DNA of 48,775 nt from Betaproteobacteria bacterium (GCA_025356395.1 JANXTA010000092.1:1-48775); one strand, 5' to 3'; positions 34,080 to 43,390 are shown, counted from the first letter of the stretch. Notes: a model not told the origin generated them from the letters alone. Made by a program: numbers and translations.

Positions 34080-35059
34080 TGCAGGCTGGGCCAGATCGAG
34101 ACACGGTTGCGGACGAAGACGGTGGTCTGCACGACCCGGCGCACGCGCGTCCGCTCGGCAGCCGCCAACGAGGCGGTGCTGAATTGCGTCCCCGCGTCGC
34201 CGCTTCCGGGGTAGGAAGGCCCGAACAGCTGGTAGGTCTGGGCCGTCGCATCGGGCTGTGCACCGATGTTGCTTCGCAGGAGCATGGCGATCCGGACCGA
34301 CCGGACGTTCTGCCAGTTGGCGACCGGGTTCACGCCGTTGACGCCGGTACGATAGACGAGGTTGAGCGGAGCGTCGGTGTCCGGATCTCCGGGTGGCGGC
34401 CCGACCGCGTAGATCGCCTCGCCGAACAGCACCTGGAAACTTTCGACGCCGCGGATTAGGACCTGCTGGTCGTAGGTTCGTAGTCCCGTGATCGGATCGT
34501 AGATCGAGCGCTGGCACACCAGCGAGGGCTCGCCGTCGACATCGGGTTGCACGGAGAGGATGTTTCTTTGGCGCGCATTGATGTAGGCATCGGCGGTCGC
34601 GGCCGGGCCCGGGACCGCCACGCCGGCGCAGTCGAGCACGTTGCCGTCGGCCGCGCCGCCCGGTGGGCCGCTGCCGTAGTAATAGGTGACCAGCGCATCG
34701 CTGCCGTTGATGACCGCGTTGCCGCTACCGCCCGCGTCATGATCGACGCCCCCGATGCTGGGCCAGCCGTCGAGGTAGGGATTGGTGCCGCTCACGAACG
34801 TGTAGGTCGCCGGCGGCGCGTTGCTCTCGCCGAAGTCCGTATAGCCGGCCAGGCGGACCAGGCGGTTGACCAGTTCGAGCGCGAAGCGTCCGTTCTCGGC
34901 CACGCGCGTGGTTTCGTCCTGGCTTCGATAGGTTGCCCGTGACGTGACGACGAGCGATGTCGCCGCGAGCACCACCAGCAGGCCGAGCACCAGAGCGATC
35001 ATCAGCTCGGTGAGCGTGAAGCCCGCCTCGCGCGGCCTGTAAAGAGTCGGGATGGACAT
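34076..35059 (-). CDS. pilW: Type IV pilus minor pilin PilW
   Basis: Minor pilin of 327 residues. The leader MSIPTLYRPREAG is followed by FTLTELMIALVLGLLVVLAA with Glu at +5. Next comes the PilW landmark RSQDETTRVAENGRFALELVNRLVRLAGY. The C-terminal VRSVRIAMLLRSN and RTRVRRVVQTTVFVRNR segments are standard for the family. It follows pilV by 11 bases and overlaps pilX by 4. The upstream ATG at 35206 would overlap pilV and has no leader features. Confidence 0.93.
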   Translation of the reverse strand: MSIPTLYRPREAGFTLTELMIALVLGLLVVLAATSLVVTSRATYRSQDETTRVAENGRFALELVNRLVRLAGYTDFGESNAPPATYTFVSGTNPYLDGWPSIGGVDHDAGGSGNAVINGSDALVTYYYGSGPPGGAADGNVLDCAGVAVPGPAATADAYINARQRNILSVQPDVDGEPSLVCQRSIYDPITGLRTYDQQVLIRGVESFQVLFGEAIYAVGPPPGDPDTDAPLNLVYRTGVNGVNPVANWQNVRSVRIAMLLRSNIGAQPDATAQTYQLFGPSYPGSGDAGTQFSTASLAAAERTRVRRVVQTTVFVRNRVSIWPSLQ

Positions 35060-35070
35060 GGCTCGAACGC

Positions 35071-35673
35071 TCAATACGGTTGCACGGGAAGGACCAGATT
35101 CGGCTTGGTCGAATTGCCGGGCTGATCGGCGACGTAGGTGCCGTTGTTGAATTTTTCGTCCCACTTGAGCTTGACCACGAGCGGTGACGTGGGCAGGTTG
35201 TCGCAAGCGGTCATGTTGCCCAGGTTGACGGTGTCGCGGCAGATCTTCCAGCTCGAGTTAGGCAGTCCGAAGACCGGCGCCGTCGTCGACTGCAGCTTGA
35301 CGACCCACTGCGCGAAATCGCTGGTGGCCATCTCGGACGGGGAACATCCATCGACGTAGCAACCGGGCACCACGGTGCCGACGGCGCCGGTGAAGATCGC
35401 CTCCCGCGCGGCCCGTTGCAACGGGTCAGGCTCCGCGTTGGCGCGCATCAGGTCGGCGAGCTCATAGGCCAGGCCGGACGCTTGCGAGCGAAGGGCCGAC
35501 TGCTTGTTGTCGCGCAGCGAATTGAGGGTCATCGCCGCAGAGCCGAGCACGCCGAGCACGAGCACGATCAACGCCACCATGACCTCGATGAGCGTGAAGC
35601 CGCGCTCTCGCGACGACGAAAGGGACGGACGGACGGAACCGGGAATAACCGAGGATCGGCGAGACTTTTTCAC
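35071..35673 (-). CDS. pilV: Type IV pilus minor pilin PilV
   Basis: Minor pilin of 200 residues and first gene of the pil operon. A 26-residue basic leader ends SSRERG, then FTLIEVMVALIVLVLGVLGSAA with Glu at +5. NSLRDNKQSALRSQASGLAYELADLMRAN follows, as in PilV. The Cys-rich middle (GCYVDGCSPSE, ICRDTVN, ACDNLP) is likely disulfide-bonded. The start is a GTG at 35673 with no clear ribosome site. A strong hairpin lies just upstream at 35686–35705. Order downstream is pilW, pilX, pilY1, pilE, fimT. Confidence 0.92.
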   Translation of the reverse strand: MKKSRRSSVIPGSVRPSLSSSRERGFTLIEVMVALIVLVLGVLGSAAMTLNSLRDNKQSALRSQASGLAYELADLMRANAEPDPLQRAAREAIFTGAVGTVVPGCYVDGCSPSEMATSDFAQWVVKLQSTTAPVFGLPNSSWKICRDTVNLGNMTACDNLPTSPLVVKLKWDEKFNNGTYVADQPGNSTKPNLVLPVQPY

Positions 35674-35685
35674 AACACTATTTTG

Positions 35686-35705
35686 GCCGGACCCTTAGGT
35701 CCGGC
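35686..35705 (-). other. Strong hairpin in the pilV leader
   Basis: GCCGGACC and GGTCCGGC pair perfectly over 8 bp around a 4-base loop, ending 12 bases before the pilV GTG. Read leftward it is followed by CAAAATAG, not a T-run, so it is not a standard intrinsic terminator for nrdR. It may end nrdR transcripts weakly or hold back pilV translation. Confidence 0.45.
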
Positions 35706-35794
35706 ATGCGCCAAGCATCGGCACAGAACCGCCATTCATCGCCGGAAGGCCCGCAGTTACCGCGACTTGCGGTGTCGCCGCCCTTCTAAGTCAC

Positions 35795-36271
35795 CTACGG
35801 GCGTGGCGGCCTGGTGCGCGTCTTCACGGCCACCTCGCGGATCACGTCGGCGAACTCGTCGACGTCCTCGAAGCTGCGGTAGACCGACGCGAAGCGGATG
35901 TACGCGATCTTGTCGATTTTCTTCAGCTCGCGCATGACCAGCTCGCCGATGCGGTCGCTAGGCACTTCCTTGTCGCCCGACGACATCAGCTTGTCCTCGA
36001 TACGCTCGATCGCCGCATCGATCGCTTCCGCACCCACCGGTCGCTTGCGCAGCGCGAGGTGCAGGCTGAACGACAGCTTGCTGCGGTCGTAGTCGGCCCG
36101 GCTGCCGTTCTTCTTGACCACTGCCGGCAGCGCGATCTCGGCGCGCTCATAGGTCGTGAAGCGCTTCTCGCAGGACTCGCAACGCCTGCGACGACGGATC
36201 GAATCTCCGGTCTCGGAGATCCGCGTGTCGAGCACCTGGGTGCTCGCGTGCGCGCAGTAAGGACAATGCAT
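35795..36271 (-). CDS. nrdR: Transcriptional repressor NrdR
   Basis: Nucleotide-sensing repressor of ribonucleotide reductase genes. The 158 residues open with the zinc ribbon [17 protein letters not shown] … [17 protein letters not shown] (Cys 3, 6, 31, 34). The ATP-cone follows: [53 protein letters not shown]. The ATG at 36271 gives the exact family start; reading on upstream is unsupported. It follows glyA in the same direction, as in many proteobacteria, with a small gene remnant between them. Confidence 0.95.
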   Translation of the reverse strand: MHCPYCAHASTQVLDTRISETGDSIRRRRRCESCEKRFTTYERAEIALPAVVKKNGSRADYDRSKLSFSLHLALRKRPVGAEAIDAAIERIEDKLMSSGDKEVPSDRIGELVMRELKKIDKIAYIRFASVYRSFEDVDEFADVIREVAVKTRTRPPRP

Positions 36272-36285
36272 GGGCGTTCCTGGTG

Positions 36286-36465
36286 TCAGAACATCTTGCG
36301 AGGATCGAGCGACGTCAGATGGTCGGCGAAGAGGCGATCCTCGATCAGGTAACTTCCTCCGGGCTTCGCGAGGATGCCGGCGCGCTTGAGGCGCTCCAGC
36401 GCCGCCCGCACCTTCGCCAGCGTGACCGGCGTGGCCGCGAGCAGGCCGAGCTCGTCCAACAGCAA
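36286..36465 (-). pseudogene. Winged-helix C-terminal remnant between glyA and nrdR
   Basis: A 59-codon frame with no ATG, starting just after an in-frame TGA (36472–36474), reads [20 protein letters not shown] then [20 protein letters not shown] and [15 protein letters not shown]. This looks like the C-terminal winged helix of a DNA-binding or AAA-type ATPase protein, a helix-turn-helix followed by a YLIEDRLFA strand. The N-terminal part is missing, and the remaining reading begins at TTG codons without a ribosome site. I call it a decayed gene; a very short TTG-started protein coupled to nrdR cannot be excluded. Confidence 0.4.
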
Positions 36466-36497
36466 TTGTCGTCATCACGACACGGAACGACAACGCG

Positions 36498-37742
36498 TCA
36501 GCCGTAGACCGGGAACCGTGCCGTCAGCGCCGTGACCCTGTCGCGCACGGCAGCGATCGCGGCGGCATCCTGCGGCGCATCCAGCACGTCGGCGATCAGG
36601 TGCCCGACCTGCTCGGCCTCGGCGATGCCGAAGCCGCGCGTCGTCATCGCCGGACTGCCCAGACGGATACCGCTGGTGACGAAAGGCTTCTCCGGGTCGT
36701 TGGGAATGGCGTTCTTGTTGACGGTCAGGTGCGCCTCGCCAAGGACCTTCTCGGCTTCCTTGCCGGTGATCTTTTTCGCGCGCAGATCGACCAGCATCAC
36801 GTGACTCTCGGTACGACCCGACACGATCCGAAGGCCACGCGCGATCAATGTCTGCGCCAGTGCATTGGCGTTCTTCACCACCTGCTGCTGATAGGTCTTG
36901 AAGGCCGGCTCGGCCGCTTCCTTTAGCGCAATCGCCTTGCCGGCGATGACATGCATCAGCGGACCGCCCTGGATGCCGGGGAAGATCGCGGAGTTGATCG
37001 CCTTCGCGTGCTGTTCCTTCATCAGGATGATGCCGCCGCGCGGGCCGCGCAAGCTTTTGTGCGTCGTCGTGGTCACGACATCGGCATGCGGCACTGGGTT
37101 CGGATAGACGCCGGCCGCGACGAGTCCGGCGTAGTGCGCGACGTCGGCCATGAAGTACGCGCCGACATCCTTCGCGATCCTCGCGAAGCGCTCGAAGTCG
37201 ATCCGCAGGCTGTAGGCAGACGCGCCCGCGAGGATCAGCTTCGGCTTGTGCTCATGGGCGAGCCGCTCGACTTGGTCGTAGTCGATCGCCTCGTTCGCAT
37301 CGAGGCCGTAGCTGACCGGGTTGAACCATTTGCCGCTCATGTTCAGCGCCATGCCGTGCGTGAGGTGGCCGCCTTCGGCGAGGCTCATGCCGAGGAAGGT
37401 GTCGCCGGGCTTCAGCAGCGCGAGAAACACCGCCTGGTTGGCCTGCGAGCCTGAGTTGGGCTGGACGTTGGCGGCGTCGGCACCGAACAACGCCTTGGCC
37501 CGGTCGATCGCCAGCGTCTCGACGATGTCGACGTACTCGCAGCCGCCGTAGTAGCGCTTGCCGGGGTAGCCCTCGGCGTACTTGTTGGTGAGCTGACTGC
37601 CCTGCGCTTCCATCACGGCCGGGCTGGTGTAGTTCTCCGACGCGATCAGCTCGATGTGATCTTCCTGGCGACGGTTTTCCTGGGTGATGGCCGACCAGAC
37701 TTCGGGGTCGGCCTCAGCGATGTGGCGATTGCGTTCGAACAT
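36498..37742 (-). CDS. glyA: Serine hydroxymethyltransferase
   Basis: PLP enzyme that interconverts serine and glycine and charges tetrahydrofolate with a one-carbon unit. The 414 residues have the standard [33 protein letters not shown], and the cofactor lysine K229 in [33 protein letters not shown] and the end [12 protein letters not shown] are also typical. The ATG at 37742 follows TGAGGA by 7 bases. A terminator-like hairpin with a U-rich tail sits immediately before that ribosome site. Divergent from ydfG. Confidence 0.97.
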   Translation of the reverse strand: MFERNRHIAEADPEVWSAITQENRRQEDHIELIASENYTSPAVMEAQGSQLTNKYAEGYPGKRYYGGCEYVDIVETLAIDRAKALFGADAANVQPNSGSQANQAVFLALLKPGDTFLGMSLAEGGHLTHGMALNMSGKWFNPVSYGLDANEAIDYDQVERLAHEHKPKLILAGASAYSLRIDFERFARIAKDVGAYFMADVAHYAGLVAAGVYPNPVPHADVVTTTTHKSLRGPRGGIILMKEQHAKAINSAIFPGIQGGPLMHVIAGKAIALKEAAEPAFKTYQQQVVKNANALAQTLIARGLRIVSGRTESHVMLVDLRAKKITGKEAEKVLGEAHLTVNKNAIPNDPEKPFVTSGIRLGSPAMTTRGFGIAEAEQVGHLIADVLDAPQDAAAIAAVRDRVTALTARFPVYG

Positions 37743-38088
37743 GACGCGGTCCTCAAAAGAATGCCGCCGGCAGGGCGGCACGAATGCGGGGTGGCAACGA
37801 GCGGGGGCGGACGAACGCGGAACGAGGACGTCGCGACAGCCGTGCATTGCACGTCATTCTCGGCTGCCCAGGCGATCGGCGGCGGGCTCGAGTGACTCGG
37901 TCCGCGTGTTCCGCGCTCCCCGGTGGTGCCCCACCTCGACGGACCTCGAAGTGCGGGAGGACCGTCCATCGCCAGTCGCGCGGAATGGAATGTGGACGGA
38001 GTTTAGGGGACGCCCGGCCGAGCGGCAACCGAAGGGCGCCGACGATTTGCGACAATGCGCGTTTCTCACACATCCAAGGTCCGCGCAA
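37743..38088. other. 346-base divergent region between glyA and ydfG
   Basis: Apart from the glyA leader hairpin (37762–37780), I find no coding frame with a credible start and no clear promoter hexamers. The DNA is GC-rich with short CG-rich repeats. I looked for THF-, glycine- and SAM-type riboswitch cores by eye and did not recognise one. Confidence 0.4.
37762..37780 (-). terminator. Terminator-like hairpin (possible attenuator) in the glyA leader
   Basis: On the minus strand TGCCGCC and GGCGGCA pair over 7 bp around a 5-base loop, directly followed by TTCTTTT. This has the geometry of an intrinsic terminator. It ends about 20 bases before the glyA ATG and runs into the TGAGGA ribosome site, so it cannot end an upstream gene; it would act on glyA itself. 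Confidence 0.5.
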
Positions 38089-38835
38089 ATGATCGTCTTC
38101 GTCACTGGTGCAACGGCAGGCTTCGGCGCCGCGATCACCCGCAAGTTCGTCGCCGAAGGGCACCAGGTCATCGCCGCCGGACGGCGTGCCGACCGTCTCG
38201 AGGCCCTCGCGAAAGAGCTCGGATCGACGGTCCTGCCGTTCACGCTCGACGTCACCGACCGTGCCGCGACCGAGGCCGTCGCGAGCCGTTTGCCCGCGGC
38301 CTTCGCGGCGGTCGACGTGCTCGTCAACAACGCCGGCCTCGCGCTCGGCCTCGAACCCGCCCAGAAGGCCGACCTCGACGACTGGGAGACCATGATCGAG
38401 ACCAACGTCAAGGGCCTAACGCGGATGACCCGCAGCCTGTTGCCCGGCATGGTCGAGCGCGGTCGCGGCCACATCGTCAACCTGGGCTCGGTCGCGGGCC
38501 AGTTCCCGTATCCGGGCGGCAACGTCTACGGCGCCACCAAGGCCTTCGTCGACCAGTTCAGCCTCAACCTGCGCGCCGACCTGCTGGGCACGCCGGTGCG
38601 CGTCACCAACGTCGAGCCGGGCCTGTGCGGCGGCACCGAGTTCTCGAGCGTGCGTTTCAAGGGCGACGACGAGAAGGCCGCGAAGATCTACGACGGCACG
38701 CAGCCGCTGACTTCCGAGGACATCGCCGAGACGGTCTTCTGGGTGACGGCGCGTCCGCCGCACGTAAACATCAACAGCATCCAGATGATGCCGGTCTGTC
38801 AGGCGTTCGGTCCGCTGGCGATCAAGCGGGGCTGA
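38089..38835 (+). CDS. ydfG: Short-chain dehydrogenase, YdfG-like (NADP-dependent 3-hydroxy acid / malonic semialdehyde reductase)
   Basis: Cytosolic oxidoreductase of 248 residues. The cofactor loop is VTGATAGFGAAI, followed by GRR (NADP preference), NNAG, and the catalytic set S134, Y147 and K151 (GSVAGQ … VYGATKAF). The C-terminal stretch PPHVNINSIQMMPVCQAFGP is diagnostic for the YdfG group, which oxidises serine and 3-hydroxy acids and reduces malonic semialdehyde. Start at the ATG at 38089, nine bases after AAGG. A single-gene unit, divergent from glyA. Confidence 0.9.
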   Translation: MIVFVTGATAGFGAAITRKFVAEGHQVIAAGRRADRLEALAKELGSTVLPFTLDVTDRAATEAVASRLPAAFAAVDVLVNNAGLALGLEPAQKADLDDWETMIETNVKGLTRMTRSLLPGMVERGRGHIVNLGSVAGQFPYPGGNVYGATKAFVDQFSLNLRADLLGTPVRVTNVEPGLCGGTEFSSVRFKGDDEKAAKIYDGTQPLTSEDIAETVFWVTARPPHVNINSIQMMPVCQAFGPLAIKRG

Positions 38836-39032
38836 GACGAATCGCAGTGGGCCGGCCGGTCCGTAGCAACGGCACACGTTTCGTTTCAAAAAGTTAGTAC
38901 GCTGTTGTTTGCAAGTCGGCGAACGCCGGGACCTGCCGATTTCACAACGGATTTTGACAAGATGCGACACCTGTTCGGCATCATCCGGCGACGAGCCGCG
39001 AGTCCGATCGCGGCCATTCGAGCGGACCTGTA

Positions 39033-41042
39033 ATGTGTGGAATCGCCGGCTCGCTGGGCATCGACCCGGCCAGCCATTCTTCGATCGTCGAAAACGTGGA
39101 GCGCATGGTCGCGTCGCTGGCCCACCGGGGCCCCGACGACGCCGGCGTTTGGGCTGACGCGTCCTGCGGCATCGTTCTCGGCAACCGACGCCTGGCCATC
39201 CTCGACCTCGGCGCCGCCGGCCACATGCCGATGCACGCCCCGTCGGGTCGCTACGTCGTCACCGTCAACGGCGAGATCTACAACCACGCCGCTCTGGTCG
39301 CGAAGCTCGAAGCCGAGGGCCGCTCGCCTGCCTGGCGGGGCTCGTCCGATACCGAAGTCCTGACGACCTGCCTCGACGCGTGGGGCATCGAGGCCACCAT
39401 CGCCGCGTGCGTCGGCATGTTCGCGATGGCCGTCTGGGATCGCGAGACCCGCCGCCTCACGCTGGCGCGCGATCGGCTCGGCGAGAAGCCTCTGTACTTC
39501 GGGCGCTTCGGCGGGACCTGGCTGTTCGGCTCGGAGACGAAGGCGCTCGTCGCCCACCCACGGTTCACGAGGACCATCGACCCGCAGGCGCTCACGCGCT
39601 ACATGTCGCTCGGCTACGTGCCTGCGCCCGGCTGCATCTTCAGCGGTGTGCGCAAGGTCATGCCCGGCACGCTCGTCACGCTCGAGACCGGCGACGCGCA
39701 ACCGCGCGAGCAGCGCTACTGGTCCGCGCTCGAAGAAGCGAAGCGGCCGGGCCGGCATCACGCGAGCGACCACGCGGCCATCGACGAACTCGAGCGCCTG
39801 CTCACGCAAGCCGTCTCGCAGCAGATGGTCTCGGACCGTCCGCTCGGCGCGCTGCTGTCGGGCGGCATCGACTCTTCGAGCATCGTCGCATTGATGTGCG
39901 CGCAGCGGACGTCGACCATCAAGACGTTCAGCATCGGCTTCGCGCAGAGCTCGTACAACGAAGCCCAGTTCGCAGCGCGCGTCGCGACCCACTTCGCGAC
40001 CGATCACACCGAGCTGTACCTCGATGCGCGCGACGTGCGCGACACCATCCCGCTGCTGCCACAGATCTACGATGAGCCGTTCGCCGACATCTCGCAGATC
40101 CCGACCTTTCTGGTGTCACGTCTCGCCGGGACCGCCGTCACCGTGGCATTGACCGGGGACGGGGGCGACGAGTTGTTCGGCGGCTATCCGCGCTATGCGC
40201 TGGGCGCCCGGATGTGGCCGACGATGCGCCGCGTGCCGCGGGTGCTGCGGCCGTCGATCGGTCGGCTGCTCGCCAGTGCCCCCGCTGCGATCGACCACGC
40301 CTTTGCTTGGGCCTTCCCGCACGACGAGGTCTCGGGCGTGCGCGGGCTGCGGCCGGCGCAGAAGCTCGGCAAGCTCGGTCGCGCGTTTCGCAGTCGCGAC
40401 ATCGAGGCGTTGTACTGGCAACTCCTCGCCCCGTGGGCGGAGCCGAGCCTGGTCCGCACGCGTTCATCGCAGTCGCCGTTCCCGCCCGATCTCAAAGCGC
40501 CGGAGGCGACCACGGTCGAAGAGGACTTCATGCTGCGCGACATCGTGGGCTATCTGCCCGACGACATCCTCACGAAGATCGATCGAGCCTCGATGGCCGT
40601 CGGCCTCGAATCACGCGCGCCGCTGCTCGACCACCGCATCGTCGAGTTCGCGCTGCAGCTTCCCTACGCGATGAAGTTCCGGGGCGGCGTCAGCAAATGG
40701 CTGCTGCGCCAAGTGCTGTATCGCCACATCCCGCAGGCGCTGGTCGATCGGCCGAAGATGGGCTTCAGCATTCCCATCGCCTCCTGGCTGCGCGGTCCGC
40801 TGAAGGAATGGGCGCACGACCTGATTGTGGCAAGCGACGGCGAGATGGCCCATATGCTCGACCTGAAGGCCCTGCGTCGCCTTCTGGACCAGCACGCATC
40901 CGGCGTCGGCGATTGGCACCAGCCGCTGTGGACCGCGCTGATGTACCTCAACTGGGTGAAGAGCATCGACCAGCCGGCACCGATCACGAAGCCGATATCG
41001 CCACGGATTCTGCCGACGCTGCCGATCGCGGTCGACGCCTGA
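39033..41042 (+). CDS. asnB: Glutamine-hydrolysing asparagine synthetase
   Basis: Two-domain amidotransferase of 669 residues. The N-terminal glutaminase starts MCGIAGSLGID, so the processed Cys is the nucleophile; AHRGPDDAGVW, RRLAILDL and VTVNGEIYNH follow. The C-terminal synthetase has the PP-loop ALLSGGIDSSSIVALM, then LTGDGGDELFGGYPRY and the AsnB-type DRASMAVGLESRAPLLDH. The type is common in surface-polysaccharide loci, yet here it stands alone between ydfG and cdd, so a true asparagine role or transfer to a glycan substrate are both open. The 197-base upstream gap has TTGACA at 38954–38959 with a poor -10 (CATCAT). Its stop is 5 bases from the cdd stop. Confidence 0.93.
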   Translation: MCGIAGSLGIDPASHSSIVENVERMVASLAHRGPDDAGVWADASCGIVLGNRRLAILDLGAAGHMPMHAPSGRYVVTVNGEIYNHAALVAKLEAEGRSPAWRGSSDTEVLTTCLDAWGIEATIAACVGMFAMAVWDRETRRLTLARDRLGEKPLYFGRFGGTWLFGSETKALVAHPRFTRTIDPQALTRYMSLGYVPAPGCIFSGVRKVMPGTLVTLETGDAQPREQRYWSALEEAKRPGRHHASDHAAIDELERLLTQAVSQQMVSDRPLGALLSGGIDSSSIVALMCAQRTSTIKTFSIGFAQSSYNEAQFAARVATHFATDHTELYLDARDVRDTIPLLPQIYDEPFADISQIPTFLVSRLAGTAVTVALTGDGGDELFGGYPRYALGARMWPTMRRVPRVLRPSIGRLLASAPAAIDHAFAWAFPHDEVSGVRGLRPAQKLGKLGRAFRSRDIEALYWQLLAPWAEPSLVRTRSSQSPFPPDLKAPEATTVEEDFMLRDIVGYLPDDILTKIDRASMAVGLESRAPLLDHRIVEFALQLPYAMKFRGGVSKWLLRQVLYRHIPQALVDRPKMGFSIPIASWLRGPLKEWAHDLIVASDGEMAHMLDLKALRRLLDQHASGVGDWHQPLWTALMYLNWVKSIDQPAPITKPISPRILPTLPIAVDA

Positions 41043-41047
41043 GCCGG

Positions 41048-41467
41048 TCAGAGGTCCTTCGGACCGAATGCCCCAGGCAGCAGTTCGTCGATGGTCCAGC
41101 GATGTCTGCCGTCGCCATCACAGCCACTGACGACGACCGCTTTCGATCCGAACTCGTGGATCACCTGGCGACAGGCGCCGCAGGGCGACACCGGTTCGGC
41201 GGTCGGCGTGTGGATGGCGACCGCGACGATCTTGCGGACACCCGCGAACACCGCAGCGAACACCGCGTTGCGTTCCGCGCACGACGTCAGTCCGTACGAC
41301 GCGTTCTCGACGTTCGCCGCCGTGAAGACCCGCCCGTCGTCCGCGAGTACGGCGGCGCCGACGTGGAAGCGGCTGTAGGGCGCGTACGCCTGCCGGCTCG
41401 CGACACGGGCCTGGGCCAGCAGCGCGTCCAGGCGCGCCGGGTCATCGGGTTCTGCACAAGGCTTCAT
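41048..41467 (-). CDS. cdd: Cytidine deaminase
   Basis: Zinc enzyme of 139 residues (short, tetrameric type) that deaminates cytidine and deoxycytidine for salvage. The substrate region is YSRFHVGAAVLADDGRVFTAANVENASYG. The zinc/catalytic motif is TSCAERNAV (C63, E65) with PCGACRQ (C96, C99). The start at 41467 gives the expected N-terminus (LLAQARVASRQAYAPYS). It is on the opposite strand from nupC, 640 bases apart, with one small gene between. Confidence 0.95.
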   Translation of the reverse strand: MKPCAEPDDPARLDALLAQARVASRQAYAPYSRFHVGAAVLADDGRVFTAANVENASYGLTSCAERNAVFAAVFAGVRKIVAVAIHTPTAEPVSPCGACRQVIHEFGSKAVVVSGCDGDGRHRWTIDELLPGAFGPKDL

Positions 41468-41556
41468 AGAGGGGCGGCACCGACGCAGGAAGACGCCGTA
41501 GCGACGGGAAACGGGGAGGCGAATTATGGCCGACCGCCTCTCTGCCATGCGCCCCG

Positions 41557-41862
41557 TCAATGCGCGGCGTCGGGGCGCATCCCGTGCGAACTCTCGTCCG
41601 CGGCCCAGATCTCGGCGACCACGGCGGCATTGGCGCGCACGCGGTCGACCGCCGTGAGCCGTGCCGCTTCGTCGAGCGTCGTCGGCGCATGGACCGTCGC
41701 CGCATGGGCGACCTGCGGATGCGACAGCCCGGCCGTCGTCGAGACACCGATGACGGTAGCGCAGACGACGCCTGCACAGACGATGGCCTTGCCGAGCAGC
41801 CTTGCGTCGAAGCCGCCACGGACCTTGCGGGATCGGTCTTCCATGCATTCGCGGGCGTTCAT
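41557..41862 (-). CDS. Small single-span membrane or exported protein, unknown function
   Basis: No family recognised. The 101 residues open with a charged segment (MNARECMEDRSRKVRGGFDA), then one hydrophobic stretch (LLGKAIVCAGVVCATVIGVS), then a polar Ala-rich tail with EAARLTAVDRVRANAAVVAE. It looks like an N-in membrane anchor with a periplasmic tail, or an exported protein cut after VAHA. AGGAGA lies 6 bases before the ATG at 41862, which supports expression. It is 89 bases upstream of cdd on the same strand. Confidence 0.6.
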   Translation of the reverse strand: MNARECMEDRSRKVRGGFDARLLGKAIVCAGVVCATVIGVSTTAGLSHPQVAHAATVHAPTTLDEAARLTAVDRVRANAAVVAEIWAADESSHGMRPDAAH

Positions 41863-42106
41863 CGCTGTTCTCCTGGGGGTGGGCCGGGGTGGAGCAGGCG
41901 AACCGAAGAGAGCTGCTCCTGACAGTGACAGCGGAAAGCGGCCGACGAACCCGCCAGGTCCGACGTGTGAACCGTTGCGGACGTGAAACACCTCGCCTCG
42001 ATCAAGCCCGTCGCGCGCATGGAACCGGGCTTTCCGCTCCATGGCGTCAACTATGATTCAGCGCTTTGCAACCGGCTTCCGGTCGAGCACCTCATCCAGG
42101 GAACCC

Positions 42107-43390
42107 ATGATCGACGTCGTGCGCAGCATCGGTGGCATCGTCGGACTGCTCGTCATTGCGTGGCTGCTGTCGATGAACCGTCGGGCGATCCGTCCGCGCG
42201 TCGTCTTCGCGGCACTCGGTGCCCAGATCGCGATCGGAGCGCTGATCCTGTTCGTGCCGATCGGCAAGTCGGTGCTCGGTGCCACCGCGATCGGCGTCAA
42301 TCACATCCTCGAGCACGGCAACAAGGGCATCGAGTTCATGTTCGGAGGCCTCGTGTCGCCGAAGATGTTCGAGATCTTCGGCGGCCTCGGTTTCGTGTTC
42401 GCGCTGCGCGTGCTGCCCGCCATCATCTTCGTCACCGCGCTGATCTCGGTGCTGTACTACCTCGGCGTGATGCGCTGGATCGTCAACGCGCTGGGCACGT
42501 TGTTCCAAAAGGTGATCGGTGTCTCCAAGATCGAGTCCTTCTCCGCGGTCGCCACGATCTTCCTCGGCCAGAGCGAGATGCCGGCGGCGGTCAAGCCCTT
42601 CCTCGGCCAGCTGCGCGGACCCGAGCTGTTCGCGATCATGGCGAGCGGCATGGCGTCGGTGGCCGGCTCCGTGCTGGCGGGATACGCAGGTCTCGGCGTA
42701 CGCCTCGAATACCTGATCGCGGCGTCGTTCATGGCGGTCCCCGGCGGCCTGCTGTTCGCCAAGATGATCTGCCCGTCGACCGAGCCGTCGACCATCGACT
42801 TCGAGCATCTCGAGTTCGAGGACACGCGTCCGGCGAACGTGATGGACGCAGCTGCGGGCGGCGCGACCATCGGCCTGAAGATCGCCGTCAGCGTCGGCGC
42901 GATGGTGCTGGCCTTCGTCGGCCTGATCGCGCTGGTCAACGGACTCGTCGGCGGCGTGATGGGCCTGTTCGGACACCCCGAATGGAACCTCGAGGCGATC
43001 ATGGGCGTGGTGTTCTCGCCGATCGCCTGGCTGATCGGCGTGCCGTGGGAATCGGCCGGTATCGCGGGCAACCTGCTCGGGCAGAAGCTGATCCTCAACG
43101 AGTTCGTCGCGTACATCGGGCTCGCGCCCTATCTCAAGGACGCCGCCACCGTGACGGCGGCCGGCCTGCACGTGCTCAGCCCGAAGACGCTCGCGATCCT
43201 GTCGTTCGCGCTGTGCGGCTTTGCCAACTTCTCGTCGATCGCGATCCTCGCCGGCGGCTTCGGCGCGATCCAGCCGTCGATGCGTTCGGAGGTCGCGCGC
43301 TATGGATTGCGCGTGGTCGCCGCGGCGACGCTGTCGAACCTGATGAGCGCGACGATCGCGGGGTTGTTCATCGGCTTGGGGTCGACATGA
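42107..43390 (+). CDS. nupC: Concentrative nucleoside transporter (NupC/CNT family)
   Basis: Proton- or sodium-coupled inner-membrane nucleoside importer of 427 residues. Family landmarks are VFVPIGKSVL-type helices, FALRVLPAIIFVTALISVLYYLGVM, FLGQSEMPAAVKPFL (nucleoside site), MASGMASVAGSVLAGYAGLG, the GxxLxxNEFVAY-type LLGQKLILNEFVAYI and FALCGFANFSSIAILAGG. The ATG at 42107 follows AGGGA by 5 bases. With cdd next door this makes a pyrimidine nucleoside salvage pair. A small frame overlaps its stop codon. Confidence 0.95.
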   Translation: MIDVVRSIGGIVGLLVIAWLLSMNRRAIRPRVVFAALGAQIAIGALILFVPIGKSVLGATAIGVNHILEHGNKGIEFMFGGLVSPKMFEIFGGLGFVFALRVLPAIIFVTALISVLYYLGVMRWIVNALGTLFQKVIGVSKIESFSAVATIFLGQSEMPAAVKPFLGQLRGPELFAIMASGMASVAGSVLAGYAGLGVRLEYLIAASFMAVPGGLLFAKMICPSTEPSTIDFEHLEFEDTRPANVMDAAAGGATIGLKIAVSVGAMVLAFVGLIALVNGLVGGVMGLFGHPEWNLEAIMGVVFSPIAWLIGVPWESAGIAGNLLGQKLILNEFVAYIGLAPYLKDAATVTAAGLHVLSPKTLAILSFALCGFANFSSIAILAGGFGAIQPSMRSEVARYGLRVVAAATLSNLMSATIAGLFIGLGST

